Of a DNA stretch of 19,193 bases, positions 1-7,542 are shown piece after piece. Under the pieces are notes generated by a model that was given only the letters and a program-made list of their open reading frames with translations, was not told the DNA's origin and searched no databases. The DNA lies in the NCBI GenBank assembly GCA_002084385.1, contig NBLS01000004.1, positions 1 through 19,193 on the forward strand. Direction: 5' to 3'. Within the stretch, counting starts at the first letter, position 1; each line of letters opens with the position of its first letter. A program made the translations under genes and the position numbers. The DNA comes from Desulfobacteraceae bacterium 4572_19 (lineage in GTDB: Bacteria > Desulfobacterota > Desulfobacteria > Desulfobacterales > NBLS01).

Positions 1-940
1 GCCGGATTTATAGGTTCTAATTTTATAATATATCTTTTTAAACAAGATGATTTTAAAGGCAGGGTAGTAAATTTGGATAAACTTACGTATGCTGGAAATC
101 ATGAAAATTTAAAGAGTGTATATGAAACTTTTGGCAAAAGATATATTTTTAAAAAACTTGATATCCTTGAAACAGAAAAGATCAAAAAACTGATAGAAGA
201 GTATAATATTGATACCATAGTACATTTTGCAGCCGAATCCCATGTTGATTAGCCTTCTTGAAGCTGCAAAGAGTGTTTGGGGTTTACGAAAAGATGTTCT
301 TTTTCATCATGTAAGTACTGATGAGGTATATGGCTCTCTTGGTGATAGCGGTTATTTTTATGAAACGACAGCTTATGATCCAAGAAGTCCCTATTCAGCA
401 TCAAAAGCTTCTTCGGATCATTTGGTTAAAGCTTATTATCACACTTATAACTTACCTTTTACAATTTCCAATTGTTCCAATAATTATGGCCCTTATCAGT
501 TTCCAGAAAAGTTAATCCCTCTTATGTTGTTAAATATTTTGGAAAAAAAATCTCTGCCTGTTTATGGAAAGGGATTAAATATAAGGGATTGGCTTTTTGT
601 CAAGGATCACTGCTTTGGTATTTATCTGATTATAAAAAATGGAAAAATCGGGGAAACTTATAATATTGGTGGGGAAAATGAGTGGAAAAATATAGATATT
701 GTAAATCTTCTTTGTGAAAAGATTGCCATAAAAAAACAGTTATCTGAAAAATTATGTAAAAATCTTATTACATACATAAAAGACAGGGCAGGGCATGATT
801 ATAGATATGCAATAAATTGTGATAAGATTAAATCCGAACTGGGATGGTCCCAATCGGTAACTTTTGAAACAGGAATTGAATTTACCATTGACTGGTATCT
901 TGATAATATGGATTGGGTTAAAAGTATCCAATTTAGGTGA
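1..940 (+). pseudogene. rfbB: dTDP-glucose 4,6-dehydratase, 5'-truncated by window and internally broken
   Basis: RmlB/RfbB removes water from dTDP-glucose in the dTDP-rhamnose pathway for surface polysaccharide. The first 83 codons (1-249) read AGFIGSN, the end of the NAD-binding Rossmann glycine motif, and run on to FAAESHVD, then hit TAG at 250-252. The rest continues in another frame, from about 251 (SLLEAAK) to the TGA ending at 940. It contains the STDEVYG active-site motif and the YSASK (YxxxK) catalytic pair. In the family, roughly 15-20 residues lie between HVD and LLEAA, so a deletion of a length not divisible by three has removed them and shifted the frame. An internal TTG at 227 could open the downstream frame, but the product would lack the nucleotide-binding half. 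About ten N-terminal codons lie outside the window. Family assignment is secure. Whether the lesion is real or an assembly error is open. Confidence 0.85.
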
Positions 941-946
941 GAAGAT

Positions 947-972
947 AACAAAAACAGGTATTTTGTTTTTTT
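947..972 (+). terminator. weak terminator-like inverted repeat after rfbB
   Basis: AACAAAA and TTTTGTT form a perfect 7-bp inverted repeat with a 7-base loop, seven bases after the rfbB stop, and run into a T-rich stretch. The stem has a single G-C pair, so it would be a weak intrinsic terminator. The spot between a finished gene and a new promoter supports the idea. It could instead be an upstream binding site for the sigma-54 activator. Confidence 0.35.
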
Positions 973-1033
973 GTGAACCCATAATCCAATCAGAATCTCA
1001 ACACTCAATTATATATAGAAATTGTATAGAACG

Positions 1034-1049
1034 TGGCACATCTATTGCA
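1034..1049 (+). promoter_or_regulatory. sigma-54 (-24/-12) promoter of the gsp operon
   Basis: TGGCAC (1034-1039), five bases, then TTGCA (1045-1049) matches the RpoN consensus TGGCAC-N5-TTGC[AT] exactly, with both invariant GG and GC dinucleotides correctly spaced. It predicts a start site near 1060 and a leader of about 50 bases before gspG. Such promoters need an AAA+ activator, and a candidate lies in the same gene run at 14170-15531. No convincing pair of upstream activator sites was found in 941-1033, although short AT-rich inverted repeats occur there. Confidence 0.85.
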
Positions 1050-1110
1050 CACATGGTCGTATTTGATGGACAGTAAGTTCTATATGTTACTAAATAATGG
1101 AGATGTATAA

Positions 1111-1605
1111 ATGGCAAGAGGAAAACTAAAACTGATGAAAAAAAGATTAATAGAAGGGCATGGCAATCTTCCGATGGATAAGCAAGTTGATAAGAAAAGT
1201 AATAACAGAGGTTTTACACTTATTGAGGTAATGATTGTAATTATCATAATCGGTATGCTTTCAGCTCTTGTTGCTCCAAAGTTTTTTAAAAAGATTGATA
1301 AAGCCAAGATTAAAACCACAGCCTCCCAGATTAATTTGCTTGGTGCGGCATTAGATGATTTTCGTCTTGATAATGGAAGATATCCTACATCTGAAGAGGG
1401 ACTAATTGCATTAAGAGAACCAATTGAGGAACTTAAAAACTGGGATGGTCCTTATTTGCCAAAAGCTGTACCTTCTGATGCATGGGGGAATGCTTTTGTT
1501 TATGTTTCTCCCAGTGAGCACGGTGAATATGAAATTATAAGTTATGGCAGAGATGGAGAAGAGGGCGGTGAAGATAACGATAAAGATATAGTTAGTTGGG
1601 AGTAA
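1111..1605 (+). CDS. gspG: type II secretion major pseudopilin GspG
   Basis: GspG is the main subunit of the periplasmic pseudopilus that pushes folded substrates through the secretin. The prepilin signal is RGFTLIEV, with the peptidase site after Gly34 and Glu at position +5 of the mature protein. It is followed by a hydrophobic helix and the GspG fold, ending in DAWGN, SYGRDG and a terminal SWE as in the family, including the acidic calcium-binding loop. The ATG at 1111 has GGAG nine bases upstream and gives a 34-residue leader, long for a pseudopilin. ATG 1174 would give a more usual 13-residue leader but has no good ribosome site. It is the first gene after the sigma-54 promoter. Confidence 0.95.
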   Translation: MARGKLKLMKKRLIEGHGNLPMDKQVDKKSNNRGFTLIEVMIVIIIIGMLSALVAPKFFKKIDKAKIKTTASQINLLGAALDDFRLDNGRYPTSEEGLIALREPIEELKNWDGPYLPKAVPSDAWGNAFVYVSPSEHGEYEIISYGRDGEEGGEDNDKDIVSWE

Positions 1606-1626
1606 ATTTATTGTTTTTGTGCAAAT

Positions 1627-1632
1627 AAGAGG
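1627..1632 (+). promoter_or_regulatory. ribosome binding site for TTG 1638, upstream of gspE
   Basis: AAGAGG lies five bases before the TTG at 1638. It is the only good Shine-Dalgarno sequence in the gspG-gspE gap; the ATG at 1848 is preceded by AT-rich sequence with none. It argues that translation of gspE was meant to start at 1638. Confidence 0.5.
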
Positions 1633-1637
1633 TTTTC

Positions 1638-1787
1638 TTGAAATATATAGATAAGAATAAGTTAAAGAATTTTTTTCTTCGTATGGTTGGGCGTAAGGAT
1701 GCAGAGAATGTCTCACGGATAGGCTCGGGTCAAACCAACTCCGGCCTATTTAATTCAAGCCCAGTCAATTCAAACCAGGTCAATTAA
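1638..1787 (+). pseudogene. gspE: N-terminal part of gspE cut off by an in-frame TAA
   Basis: From TTG 1638 a 49-codon reading frame (MKYIDKNKLKNFFLRMVGRK...) ends at TAA 1785-1787. It is in the same frame as the gspE ATG at 1848, and no other stop occurs in between. The stop falls in the third unit of a 15-base tandem repeat: AAT TCA in the first two units (1752 and 1767) reads AAT TAA in the third (1782). A single C-to-A change in the third unit would explain it. With serine there, GspE would be 551 residues, a normal length. The leader itself is not strongly recognisable. The case rests on frame, ribosome site and the conserved residues just after the stop. Confidence 0.6.
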
Positions 1788-1847
1788 ATAGAAGAATCAA
1801 CTCTTCCTGAAACACCACCTGCCATAAATCTTTTACCCTTAATTTTT

Positions 1848-3293
1848 ATGAAAAAATTTCAGTTTTTACCATTTGATGATTCTGAAAATTATCTTTCGGT
1901 GGCAATGGTTGAGCCTTTTGATTTTAATACAAGAGAGGTTATTCAAAGAACTTATGATAAGCCGTTAAAAATTTATAAAGCTTCAGAAGGTCTTGTTATT
2001 GGGTTTTTATATAAGTGGTACGAAGCAGAAGCTGATATGTCAGCAGGGGAAGATGAAGGTTATGGACTAAGCCAGGAGGATCAACTTTGGGATGATCCTG
2101 AACAGCTAAAAGATATGGCATCAGAGGCTCCGGTAATAAGACTTGTTAATCACCTAATAAATAAAGCGGTTGATGTAAGTGCGTCTGATATTCATATAGA
2201 ACCTCGTAAAAACAGTGTTCAAGTTAGATATCGAATTGATGGGGTATTACATGATCAAGAATCCATATCATTAAAATTGCGAGCAGCCATAACTTCGAGA
2301 GTTAAACTTATGGCCAAAATGGATATAGCAGAAAGACGTTTACCACAAGATGGAAGAATAAAATTAATTATGGGAAAAAATGAGGTGGATATTCGTGTCT
2401 CGGCAATTCCTGTTAATTATGGTGAGAGTCTTGTTTTAAGGCTTTTGCATAAAGAGAATGTTCAGCTTGATCTTGATAATATGGGGTTCTCCAAATCTTT
2501 TCTTACAGGTTTTAAAAAAGTAATTTCCCAGCCATACGGTATGCTTCTCGTAACCGGTCCCACAGGTTCAGGAAAAACCACGACTCTTTATGGTGCGTTA
2601 AATGCTATAAATTCACCTGAAAAAAAAATAATTACCGTAGAAGATCCGGTGGAATATCAGCTCGATGGTGTTAATCAGGTACAGGTGCAGTCTTCTATCG
2701 GACTTACTTTTGCTAATACATTAAGGTCTTTTTTAAGACATGATCCGGATGTAATGCTTATAGGTGAAATTCGTGATAGCGAAACTGCTGAAATAGCTGT
2801 TCAGGCTGCACTTACAGGTCATATGGTATTTTCCACTCTCCATACAAATGACGCAGCCGGTGCATTTACCCGAATGGAAGATATGGGAATAGAAAGATTT
2901 ATGATTTCATCATGTCTTGTAGGGGTTATGGCACAAAGGTTAGTACGGCGTGTTTGTGAAGAGTGTGCAAAGGAGGTAGTACTTACAGATAAACAGCGTG
3001 AATTTTTGGCATTAGATCTTGATATTTCAAAAGAGAAGGTTTTACCTTCGTTTAAACGTGGCAGTGGGTGTGATAATTGTGCTGGTACCGGATATAAAGG
3101 CAGGATAGGTATTCATGAACTTCTTATCGTAGATGATGATATACAGGCTGAAATTGTTAAAGGTTCCGATAGAAATGAGATATATTTGCGAGCAGTGAAA
3201 AATGGTATGACTCCGCTTAGAATAGATGGGTTAGAGAAGGTTAATCAGGGGCTTACAACTTATGAAGAGGTTCTAAGGGTGACTCGTGGGTGA
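1848..3293 (+). CDS. gspE: type II secretion ATPase GspE (start disrupted)
   Basis: This is the cytoplasmic AAA+ secretion ATPase that powers pseudopilus growth, docked to GspL and GspF. Counting from ATG 1848 one sees the N-terminal domain, a DIHIEP stretch, Walker A GPTGSGKTT (237-245), the Asp box and VEDPVEYQ, Walker B LIGEIRD, the STLHTNDA His box, and the GspE-type zinc site C370-x2-C373 and C408-x2-C411. ATG 1848 sits inside the conserved N-terminal motif. The residues before it (LLPLIF) match the LPxxF segment of GspE proteins, but between the TAA at 1785 and 1848 there is no ATG, GTG or TTG and no ribosome site. The catalytic part is intact. The true start is disrupted, or uses readthrough or a rare codon. 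Confidence 0.93.
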   Translation: MKKFQFLPFDDSENYLSVAMVEPFDFNTREVIQRTYDKPLKIYKASEGLVIGFLYKWYEAEADMSAGEDEGYGLSQEDQLWDDPEQLKDMASEAPVIRLVNHLINKAVDVSASDIHIEPRKNSVQVRYRIDGVLHDQESISLKLRAAITSRVKLMAKMDIAERRLPQDGRIKLIMGKNEVDIRVSAIPVNYGESLVLRLLHKENVQLDLDNMGFSKSFLTGFKKVISQPYGMLLVTGPTGSGKTTTLYGALNAINSPEKKIITVEDPVEYQLDGVNQVQVQSSIGLTFANTLRSFLRHDPDVMLIGEIRDSETAEIAVQAALTGHMVFSTLHTNDAAGAFTRMEDMGIERFMISSCLVGVMAQRLVRRVCEECAKEVVLTDKQREFLALDLDISKEKVLPSFKRGSGCDNCAGTGYKGRIGIHELLIVDDDIQAEIVKGSDRNEIYLRAVKNGMTPLRIDGLEKVNQGLTTYEEVLRVTRG

Positions 3294-3346
3294 TAAATAA
3301 AACTGTGGGTAATAAAATTGGGGCAATAAAACGGGGATGATAAAAC
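3294..3346 (+). repeat. degenerate tandem repeat between gspE and gspF
   Basis: About four imperfect units of 13-18 bases share the core ATAAAA followed by a G-run (ataaaactgtggg, ataaaattgggg, ataaaacgggg, ataaaacgga). They fill the 57-base gspE-gspF spacer, and the last unit supplies the purine-rich stretch before the gspF ATG. Confidence 0.55.
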
Positions 3347-3350
3347 GGAA

Positions 3351-4559
3351 ATGACAAAATTTCGTTATGAAGCGATAGACCTTCAGGGTAAAAAATTTAT
3401 TGATGAAAAAGATGCTGTTGATAAAGATGAGCTTCTTCTTGGCTTACAGTCAAATGGTATTGTTCTTGTTAAATGGTTAGGTGGAGAAAAGAGCAAGGTT
3501 CCATTTTTTTCTGCTTCAAAGCAAAAGCTTAAATCAAAGGAGTTATTACAACTTACAAAGGATCTGGCACACCTTCTTAAATCTGGACTTCCCATGGACA
3601 GATCCCTTGCTATTGTAGAAAGTTCTGCCCATGAAAATAGTGTAAGAGATATGGCTGGGTACTTAAAGGGAGCTATCAGAGAGGGTAGCAGTCTTTCAGA
3701 TGCTCTATCCGAAAAACCGGAAGATTTTAATGATCTTTATGTAAATATGGTAAGGGTAGGAGAAGTAGGAGGTGCATTACCACAAGTTATGGAAAAACTT
3801 GCATCTTTTATGGAAAGAACCGAAGAGATAAAAAGTTTTATTATTTCAAGCTCTATTTATCCGATAATTTTATCATTGGTAGGAGTAGGTTCCATTCTGA
3901 TTATTCTTGGATTTGTAGTACCGAGTTTTGCAGGAGTATTTCAGGACCTTGGACAGGAAATTCCATTTTCCACAAAAGTCTTAATGGCCATCAGTAATTT
4001 TTTAAGATCGTGGTGGTGGTTAATGGCCGTGTTAATATTTGGTATTATTGTTTCTGCATGGAGTTTTTTTAAAACAGCCTCCGGTAAAATTATTATGGAT
4101 AAGTGGCTTTTAAAGTTTCCCATGATAGGCACACTGTTAATGGAAATTCAGGTAAGTCGTTTTGCAAGAACCATGGGAACTCTTATCGAAAGTGGCGTGC
4201 CCCTAATTCGGGCTTTGGCAATAGTAAAAAATGTTGTTGGAAACAGCGTAGTAAAGGAAGCTGTCAATCATATATACGATCAGGTTAAAGAGGGAAATCA
4301 GATTAGTTCTTTAATGAAAGAGAGAGATATTTTCCCGCCTATGGCTGTTCAGATGGTTGCCCTTGGCGAAGAAACAGGTAGAATTGGTGATATGTTCAGT
4401 GCTGTGGCAGACGAGCTTGATTCAAGAAATCAGAAAAAGATAAAATCATATCTGGCACTTCTTGAACCTGTTTCGATTTTATTTATGGGGATTGTTATTG
4501 GTGGAATTGTTCTTTCCATGTTATCAACCATATTTGGCATCAACGACATAGCATTTTAA
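3351..4559 (+). CDS. gspF: type II secretion inner-membrane platform protein GspF
   Basis: GspF is the polytopic inner-membrane protein at the centre of the assembly platform, contacting GspE and GspL. At 402 residues it has family length. It begins with the usual TKFRYEAID-type N-terminus and has two homologous T2SSF domains: about 70-195 with LLKSGLPMDRSLAIV and RVGEVGGALP, and about 270-395 with LIESGVPLIRALAIV and ALGEETGRIGDM. Hydrophobic segments lie near 165-190, 215-240 and 370-395. The start ATG is preceded only by a weak purine stretch from the tandem repeat. It reads intact. Confidence 0.95.
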   Translation: MTKFRYEAIDLQGKKFIDEKDAVDKDELLLGLQSNGIVLVKWLGGEKSKVPFFSASKQKLKSKELLQLTKDLAHLLKSGLPMDRSLAIVESSAHENSVRDMAGYLKGAIREGSSLSDALSEKPEDFNDLYVNMVRVGEVGGALPQVMEKLASFMERTEEIKSFIISSSIYPIILSLVGVGSILIILGFVVPSFAGVFQDLGQEIPFSTKVLMAISNFLRSWWWLMAVLIFGIIVSAWSFFKTASGKIIMDKWLLKFPMIGTLLMEIQVSRFARTMGTLIESGVPLIRALAIVKNVVGNSVVKEAVNHIYDQVKEGNQISSLMKERDIFPPMAVQMVALGEETGRIGDMFSAVADELDSRNQKKIKSYLALLEPVSILFMGIVIGGIVLSMLSTIFGINDIAF

Positions 4560-4583
4560 GCACCTCAACTTTGTGCACTGAAG

Positions 4584-5042
4584 GTGAGGCTGTTGAAAAA
4601 AAATAGAAAAACATCAATATCTGGTTTTACTCTGCTTGAAATAATTGTCGTTCTTGTTGTTATGGGAATGGCAGGGTCTGTGGTTTTTATGAATATTGGG
4701 AAATCACATAAAGAGAGGGAAAATAAAGATTTTCTTAAACAGGTTGTTTCCCTTTGTAAAAGAGCCAGATTAAGGGCTATCAGCACTGGTGAAAAAGCAG
4801 TGTTTCAGATTTCTTCTTCGGAAAGAGAGTGTATGATAGAAGGCGATACAGATGTAATTTCAATACCTGAAGAGTTACTTGTGGAAGGGGAGGGCGTTGT
4901 CATGGTACAAGAAGATGTTTACGGAGTTATTTTTTATCCTGATGGTAGTACAAGTGGCGGTGAATTAATATTTTCTGTATTCGGTGAGTCTCTTTGCAGT
5001 ATAAAAGTTGATCGTTTAACAGGAATAATCAAGAAAATATAA
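4584..5042 (+). CDS. gspH: type II secretion minor pseudopilin GspH
   Basis: GspH is a minor pseudopilin that joins the pseudopilus tip complex with GspI, GspJ and GspK. It shows the prepilin signal SGFTLLEI (cleavage after Gly14, Glu at +5), a hydrophobic helix, and a C-terminal domain ending in the GspH/FimT-like strands FYPDGSTSGGELIF. The start is uncertain: GTG 4584, or TTG 4593 with GGTGA five bases upstream, which would give an 11-residue leader. It lies 24 bases after gspF and is followed by about 160 bases with no gene or clear signal (5043-5201). Confidence 0.88.
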   Translation: MRLLKKNRKTSISGFTLLEIIVVLVVMGMAGSVVFMNIGKSHKERENKDFLKQVVSLCKRARLRAISTGEKAVFQISSSERECMIEGDTDVISIPEELLVEGEGVVMVQEDVYGVIFYPDGSTSGGELIFSVFGESLCSIKVDRLTGIIKKI

Positions 5043-5201
5043 GATATTAGTTAATCAATGTCATAAATTTGAGTAATTATTGTTCTGAAGTTATTAGCAA
5101 TAAATGAGAGATGTCTAAACAACAAGTGTAAAAATGAGGTTGATTTTCTTAAGTTTATAACATTGAGTTGTGAGTTATTTGCGAGGATATTAGAATTTTT
5201 G

Positions 5202-5603
5202 ATGAAAAAAAAAACAGAAAAAGGATTTACTCTTCTTGAAGTATTGATAGCATTGACTATTATTGGGATTTCCCTTGGTGTTATATTTCAATCCCTTGCT
5301 CGTTCTAAAAGAATTTCATGGAAAGCGGATGAAGTTATGGAAGCCGCCCGAATTTCCAATAATCTTCTTGCAGATTCGGTGCTATTAGAACAGGTTGTAA
5401 AAGATAAGGATATGGACGGAACAGTTGAAGATGACGATAAATGGAGTTATACCATATCTGCAAAACCACTTGAAATTGAAGTATTTGAAGATGATGAGAA
5501 TTCTGTTGAAATAGCATCAATGTATGAAATAAATCTCTGCTTGATATTAAAGTCCCATTCAAAGGAGAAATCTTTTTGTCTTGCCAGGTGGTATCGTGAA
5601 TAA
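5202..5603 (+). CDS. gspI: type II secretion minor pseudopilin GspI
   Basis: GspI is the minor pseudopilin that starts tip-complex assembly with GspJ and GspK. The leader MKKKTEKG is followed by FTLLEVLIALTIIGISLG, a canonical peptidase site and helix, then a short globular domain; 133 residues is the family size. ATG 5202 gives the normal lysine-rich leader. The frame is open up to TTG 5163, but the added residues do not resemble a leader. GAGGA at 5183-5187 is rather far upstream. The stop overlaps the gspJ start, suggesting coupled translation. Confidence 0.9.
   Translation: MKKKTEKGFTLLEVLIALTIIGISLGVIFQSLARSKRISWKADEVMEAARISNNLLADSVLLEQVVKDKDMDGTVEDDDKWSYTISAKPLEIEVFEDDENSVEIASMYEINLCLILKSHSKEKSFCLARWYRE
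5586..5591 (+). promoter_or_regulatory. ribosome binding site deciding the gspJ GTG start
   Basis: AGGTGG lies four bases before GTG 5596 and sits inside the end of gspI. It favours GTG 5596 over the upstream in-frame TTG 5581, which has no such site. Confidence 0.6.
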
Positions 5604-6261
5604 AAAGGGATTTACGTTAATTGAAATTCTTGTTGCAATGGTACTGCTTGCTATGGTGACAGTTATTGCTGCAACGGCGTTAAGATTGGCTATAAGAGCA
5701 TGGGAGCGGGGTGAAAAAGAGGGAGAAATTCATCAGGCTTACACTGCTATTTCTGCTTTAATGGGAAAGCAACTACGTAGTGCAAAAGGTACGTTAGGGA
5801 AAAAAAAACTTTCGTTTTATGGAGTTGAGAAAGGAGTTTCATTCTTCACGACTTATGCTCCACAAGGTTCATTATTACAAGGGTTTTTACGAGTAACGTA
5901 TGTTTATGATGATATAGATAATACCCTTTTTCTTTATGAACAGGCGATTACACGTAAAGAAGATATGAAAGATGAATTTAATCCTCTTTCGGATTCCTGG
6001 ACAAATAGTTTCTCACCAACCGGTGAAGTTGAGGGGGTATCTAATTTTTCATTAGAGTATGCAGGGGGAAAGAAAAAAATATTAAGTGATGATATGGACT
6101 TTCAGAACGACTGGAAAAATTCAACAGGAACACTTCCATCTGTGGTTTCGCTTACCTTGAATTTTCAGGATAATAATAAAAAAAGCAGTGATTTTTCAAG
6201 GATAGACAAAGAGGATGAAGGGCGTACTTGGTATTTTAATACAGGGGTTTTAGGTTTGTGA
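5596..6261 (+). CDS. gspJ: type II secretion minor pseudopilin GspJ
   Basis: GspJ is a minor pseudopilin of the tip complex. Starting at GTG 5596, the leader MNKKG is followed by FTLIEILVAMVLLAMV with Glu at +5, then a globular domain with AWERGEKEGE and a C-terminal beta region (LTLNFQD), 221 residues in all. It overlaps the gspI stop by eight bases, as these pseudopilin genes often do. TTG 5581 is an alternative, giving five more residues. There is no sign of disruption. Confidence 0.9.
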   Translation: MNKKGFTLIEILVAMVLLAMVTVIAATALRLAIRAWERGEKEGEIHQAYTAISALMGKQLRSAKGTLGKKKLSFYGVEKGVSFFTTYAPQGSLLQGFLRVTYVYDDIDNTLFLYEQAITRKEDMKDEFNPLSDSWTNSFSPTGEVEGVSNFSLEYAGGKKKILSDDMDFQNDWKNSTGTLPSVVSLTLNFQDNNKKSSDFSRIDKEDEGRTWYFNTGVLGL

Positions 6262-6285
6262 GAATATTAAGGGTTAAAAGAATTA

Positions 6286-7296
6286 ATGGTCAGAGATAGA
6301 ACAAATAAAAATTGGGAATTGTTATCCTTTTCAACTAATGGTCAAATAAATAGTATTTTGAAAAGTCAAACAGGAAGTGCCCTTATTTTTGTTTTATGGA
6401 TACTTGTAACAGTTCTTTTTCTTTCAGGTGAATATCTTGCTCATAATAGGGAAAAGGCAGGTATTGCAACAAATGCTATGGATTCATTAAAACGCAGGCA
6501 GGCCGTTGAATCTATTTTACATCTTTTTGCCACCGATAAATGGCCGTTACCAACTGATATGGGGTTCGCAGAAGATGAGCCACTTGATGATAAGAATAAG
6601 TTAGATACAGGTGATGGAAAAAATGAAGATAAAGGGATAGTATTACCCTCAAATAGTAATAATGGAGTGTGGGTGGATCTTGCACCAGGGGGGATTGAGC
6701 TTTCTGTTAAAGTTGAAGAAGAGTCTAAAAAAGTTAATATAAACTCTGCACCTGATTCAAAAATAAGGGAAGTAATTAGAAAAATTGTTGGTGCAGATGA
6801 GGAAATAGGTGAAGAGTCTGAAACCGTTGGAAATACAGGTCAGGATAAAAAAACTAAGGATGAAGAAACAAGTGAAGAACAAGCTGATCAAATTACAGAT
6901 GCAATCTTGGACTGGAAAGATCCTGATACACTGGTAAGATTAGAAGGTGCGGAAGCTTTATACTATAAAGATAATAATTTGCCGTATGAACCTTCAAACG
7001 GTAAATTTAATACATTAACAGAACTTTTACTTGTAAAGGATGTCTCTCCTGAACTTTTTTGGGGGGAGGCAAACTCAGATGATTATTCAAGTGAATTTGA
7101 TTATAAAGAGGAGGAAGAAATCGAAAATGATTCTTTATCTTCCTTATTAGATGCCTTTACAATTTATCCTAAGGGCACCAAAAGAATTATTGTAAAAGTA
7201 CCGGGTAAAGGTAGCGGATATTATATTGAAGTTGTTTTTATAAAAAAAGAAAAAAATAGATGGGTTGTTCTCGATAGATATTCAACCATGAGATAA
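6286..7296 (+). CDS. gspK: type II secretion minor pseudopilin GspK
   Basis: GspK caps the pseudopilus tip and is the largest pseudopilin (336 residues). It has the prepilin signal SQTG/SALIFVLWILVTVLFLSG. Like other GspK proteins it lacks Glu at +5. It then shows LAHNREKAG, the KVNINSAP motif and a helical domain with ITDAILDWKDPD. A highly acidic stretch (about residues 170-205, rich in E, D, K and T) is inserted between KVNINSAP and this domain, and a second (about 270-285) lies near the C-terminus; calcium-binding loops are usual in this region. The leader from ATG 6286 is 30 residues; TTG 6358 would give a typical 6-residue MKSQTG but has no ribosome site. Confidence 0.9.
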   Translation: MVRDRTNKNWELLSFSTNGQINSILKSQTGSALIFVLWILVTVLFLSGEYLAHNREKAGIATNAMDSLKRRQAVESILHLFATDKWPLPTDMGFAEDEPLDDKNKLDTGDGKNEDKGIVLPSNSNNGVWVDLAPGGIELSVKVEEESKKVNINSAPDSKIREVIRKIVGADEEIGEESETVGNTGQDKKTKDEETSEEQADQITDAILDWKDPDTLVRLEGAEALYYKDNNLPYEPSNGKFNTLTELLLVKDVSPELFWGEANSDDYSSEFDYKEEEEIENDSLSSLLDAFTIYPKGTKRIIVKVPGKGSGYYIEVVFIKKEKNRWVVLDRYSTMR

Positions 7297-7308
7297 AATT
7301 ATTGGTAA

Positions 7309-7542
7309 GAGTTCACAAGCATCTCATCTTCGCATAAACAGCTTGTCATATAAATGACATATTTATATGAAAGTTTATAGAAACGCTATATTATAAAGAC
7401 TTTCATTTTTTGTTGTGGCGTATTATTCGCCGTGGCAAGTTATACTATAAGCTGTTTATGCGAATATAAAAGGCACTTGTGAACGCTTGCAAATGTGAGA
7501 TTACCGAAAAATCACATTTCTTGTTCGTGAACGGTTACCATT
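7309..7542 (-). repeat. MITE-like palindromic repeat, copy 1 (gspK-gspL gap)
   Basis: Two inverted arms of about 40 bases (7311-7350 and 7445-7484) read outward as GTTCACAAG...TTCGCATAAACAGCT. A flanking module follows at 7487-7542 with its own perfect 8-bp inverted repeat, AAATGTGA (7491-7498) and TCACATTT (7512-7519). Arms and module recur in the opposite orientation at 18991-19150, and one arm recurs at 15607-15670. No open frame lies inside. It fills nearly all of the 298-base gap between two co-transcribed genes, so any folded RNA would lie within the operon message. Confidence 0.8.
7405..7445 (+). repeat. direct repeat copy A, inside the palindromic element
   Basis: ATTTTTTGTTGTGGCGTATT and the following 20 bases recur almost exactly at 7540-7578. 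This copy can form a short GGCG/CGCC hairpin and lies between the two arms of the palindromic element, so it is either internal cargo of that element or the mark of a nested insertion. Confidence 0.75.

Noticed and set aside
864..1076. Open frame of 70 codons overlapping the end of rfbB and the sigma-54 promoter
   Set aside because: It starts inside rfbB in another frame, has no recognisable domain or ribosome site, and covers a clear promoter.
3563..3582. Other TGGCAC occurrences (in gspF, the binding protein, the kinase and the TonB receptor) as sigma-54 promoters
   Set aside because: None has the GC element at the correct -12 spacing, and all lie inside genes.
7309..7542. Repeats considered as a CRISPR array
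   Set aside because: The units are inverted and few, the spacing is irregular, no spacer-like unique segments occur, and no cas gene is nearby.
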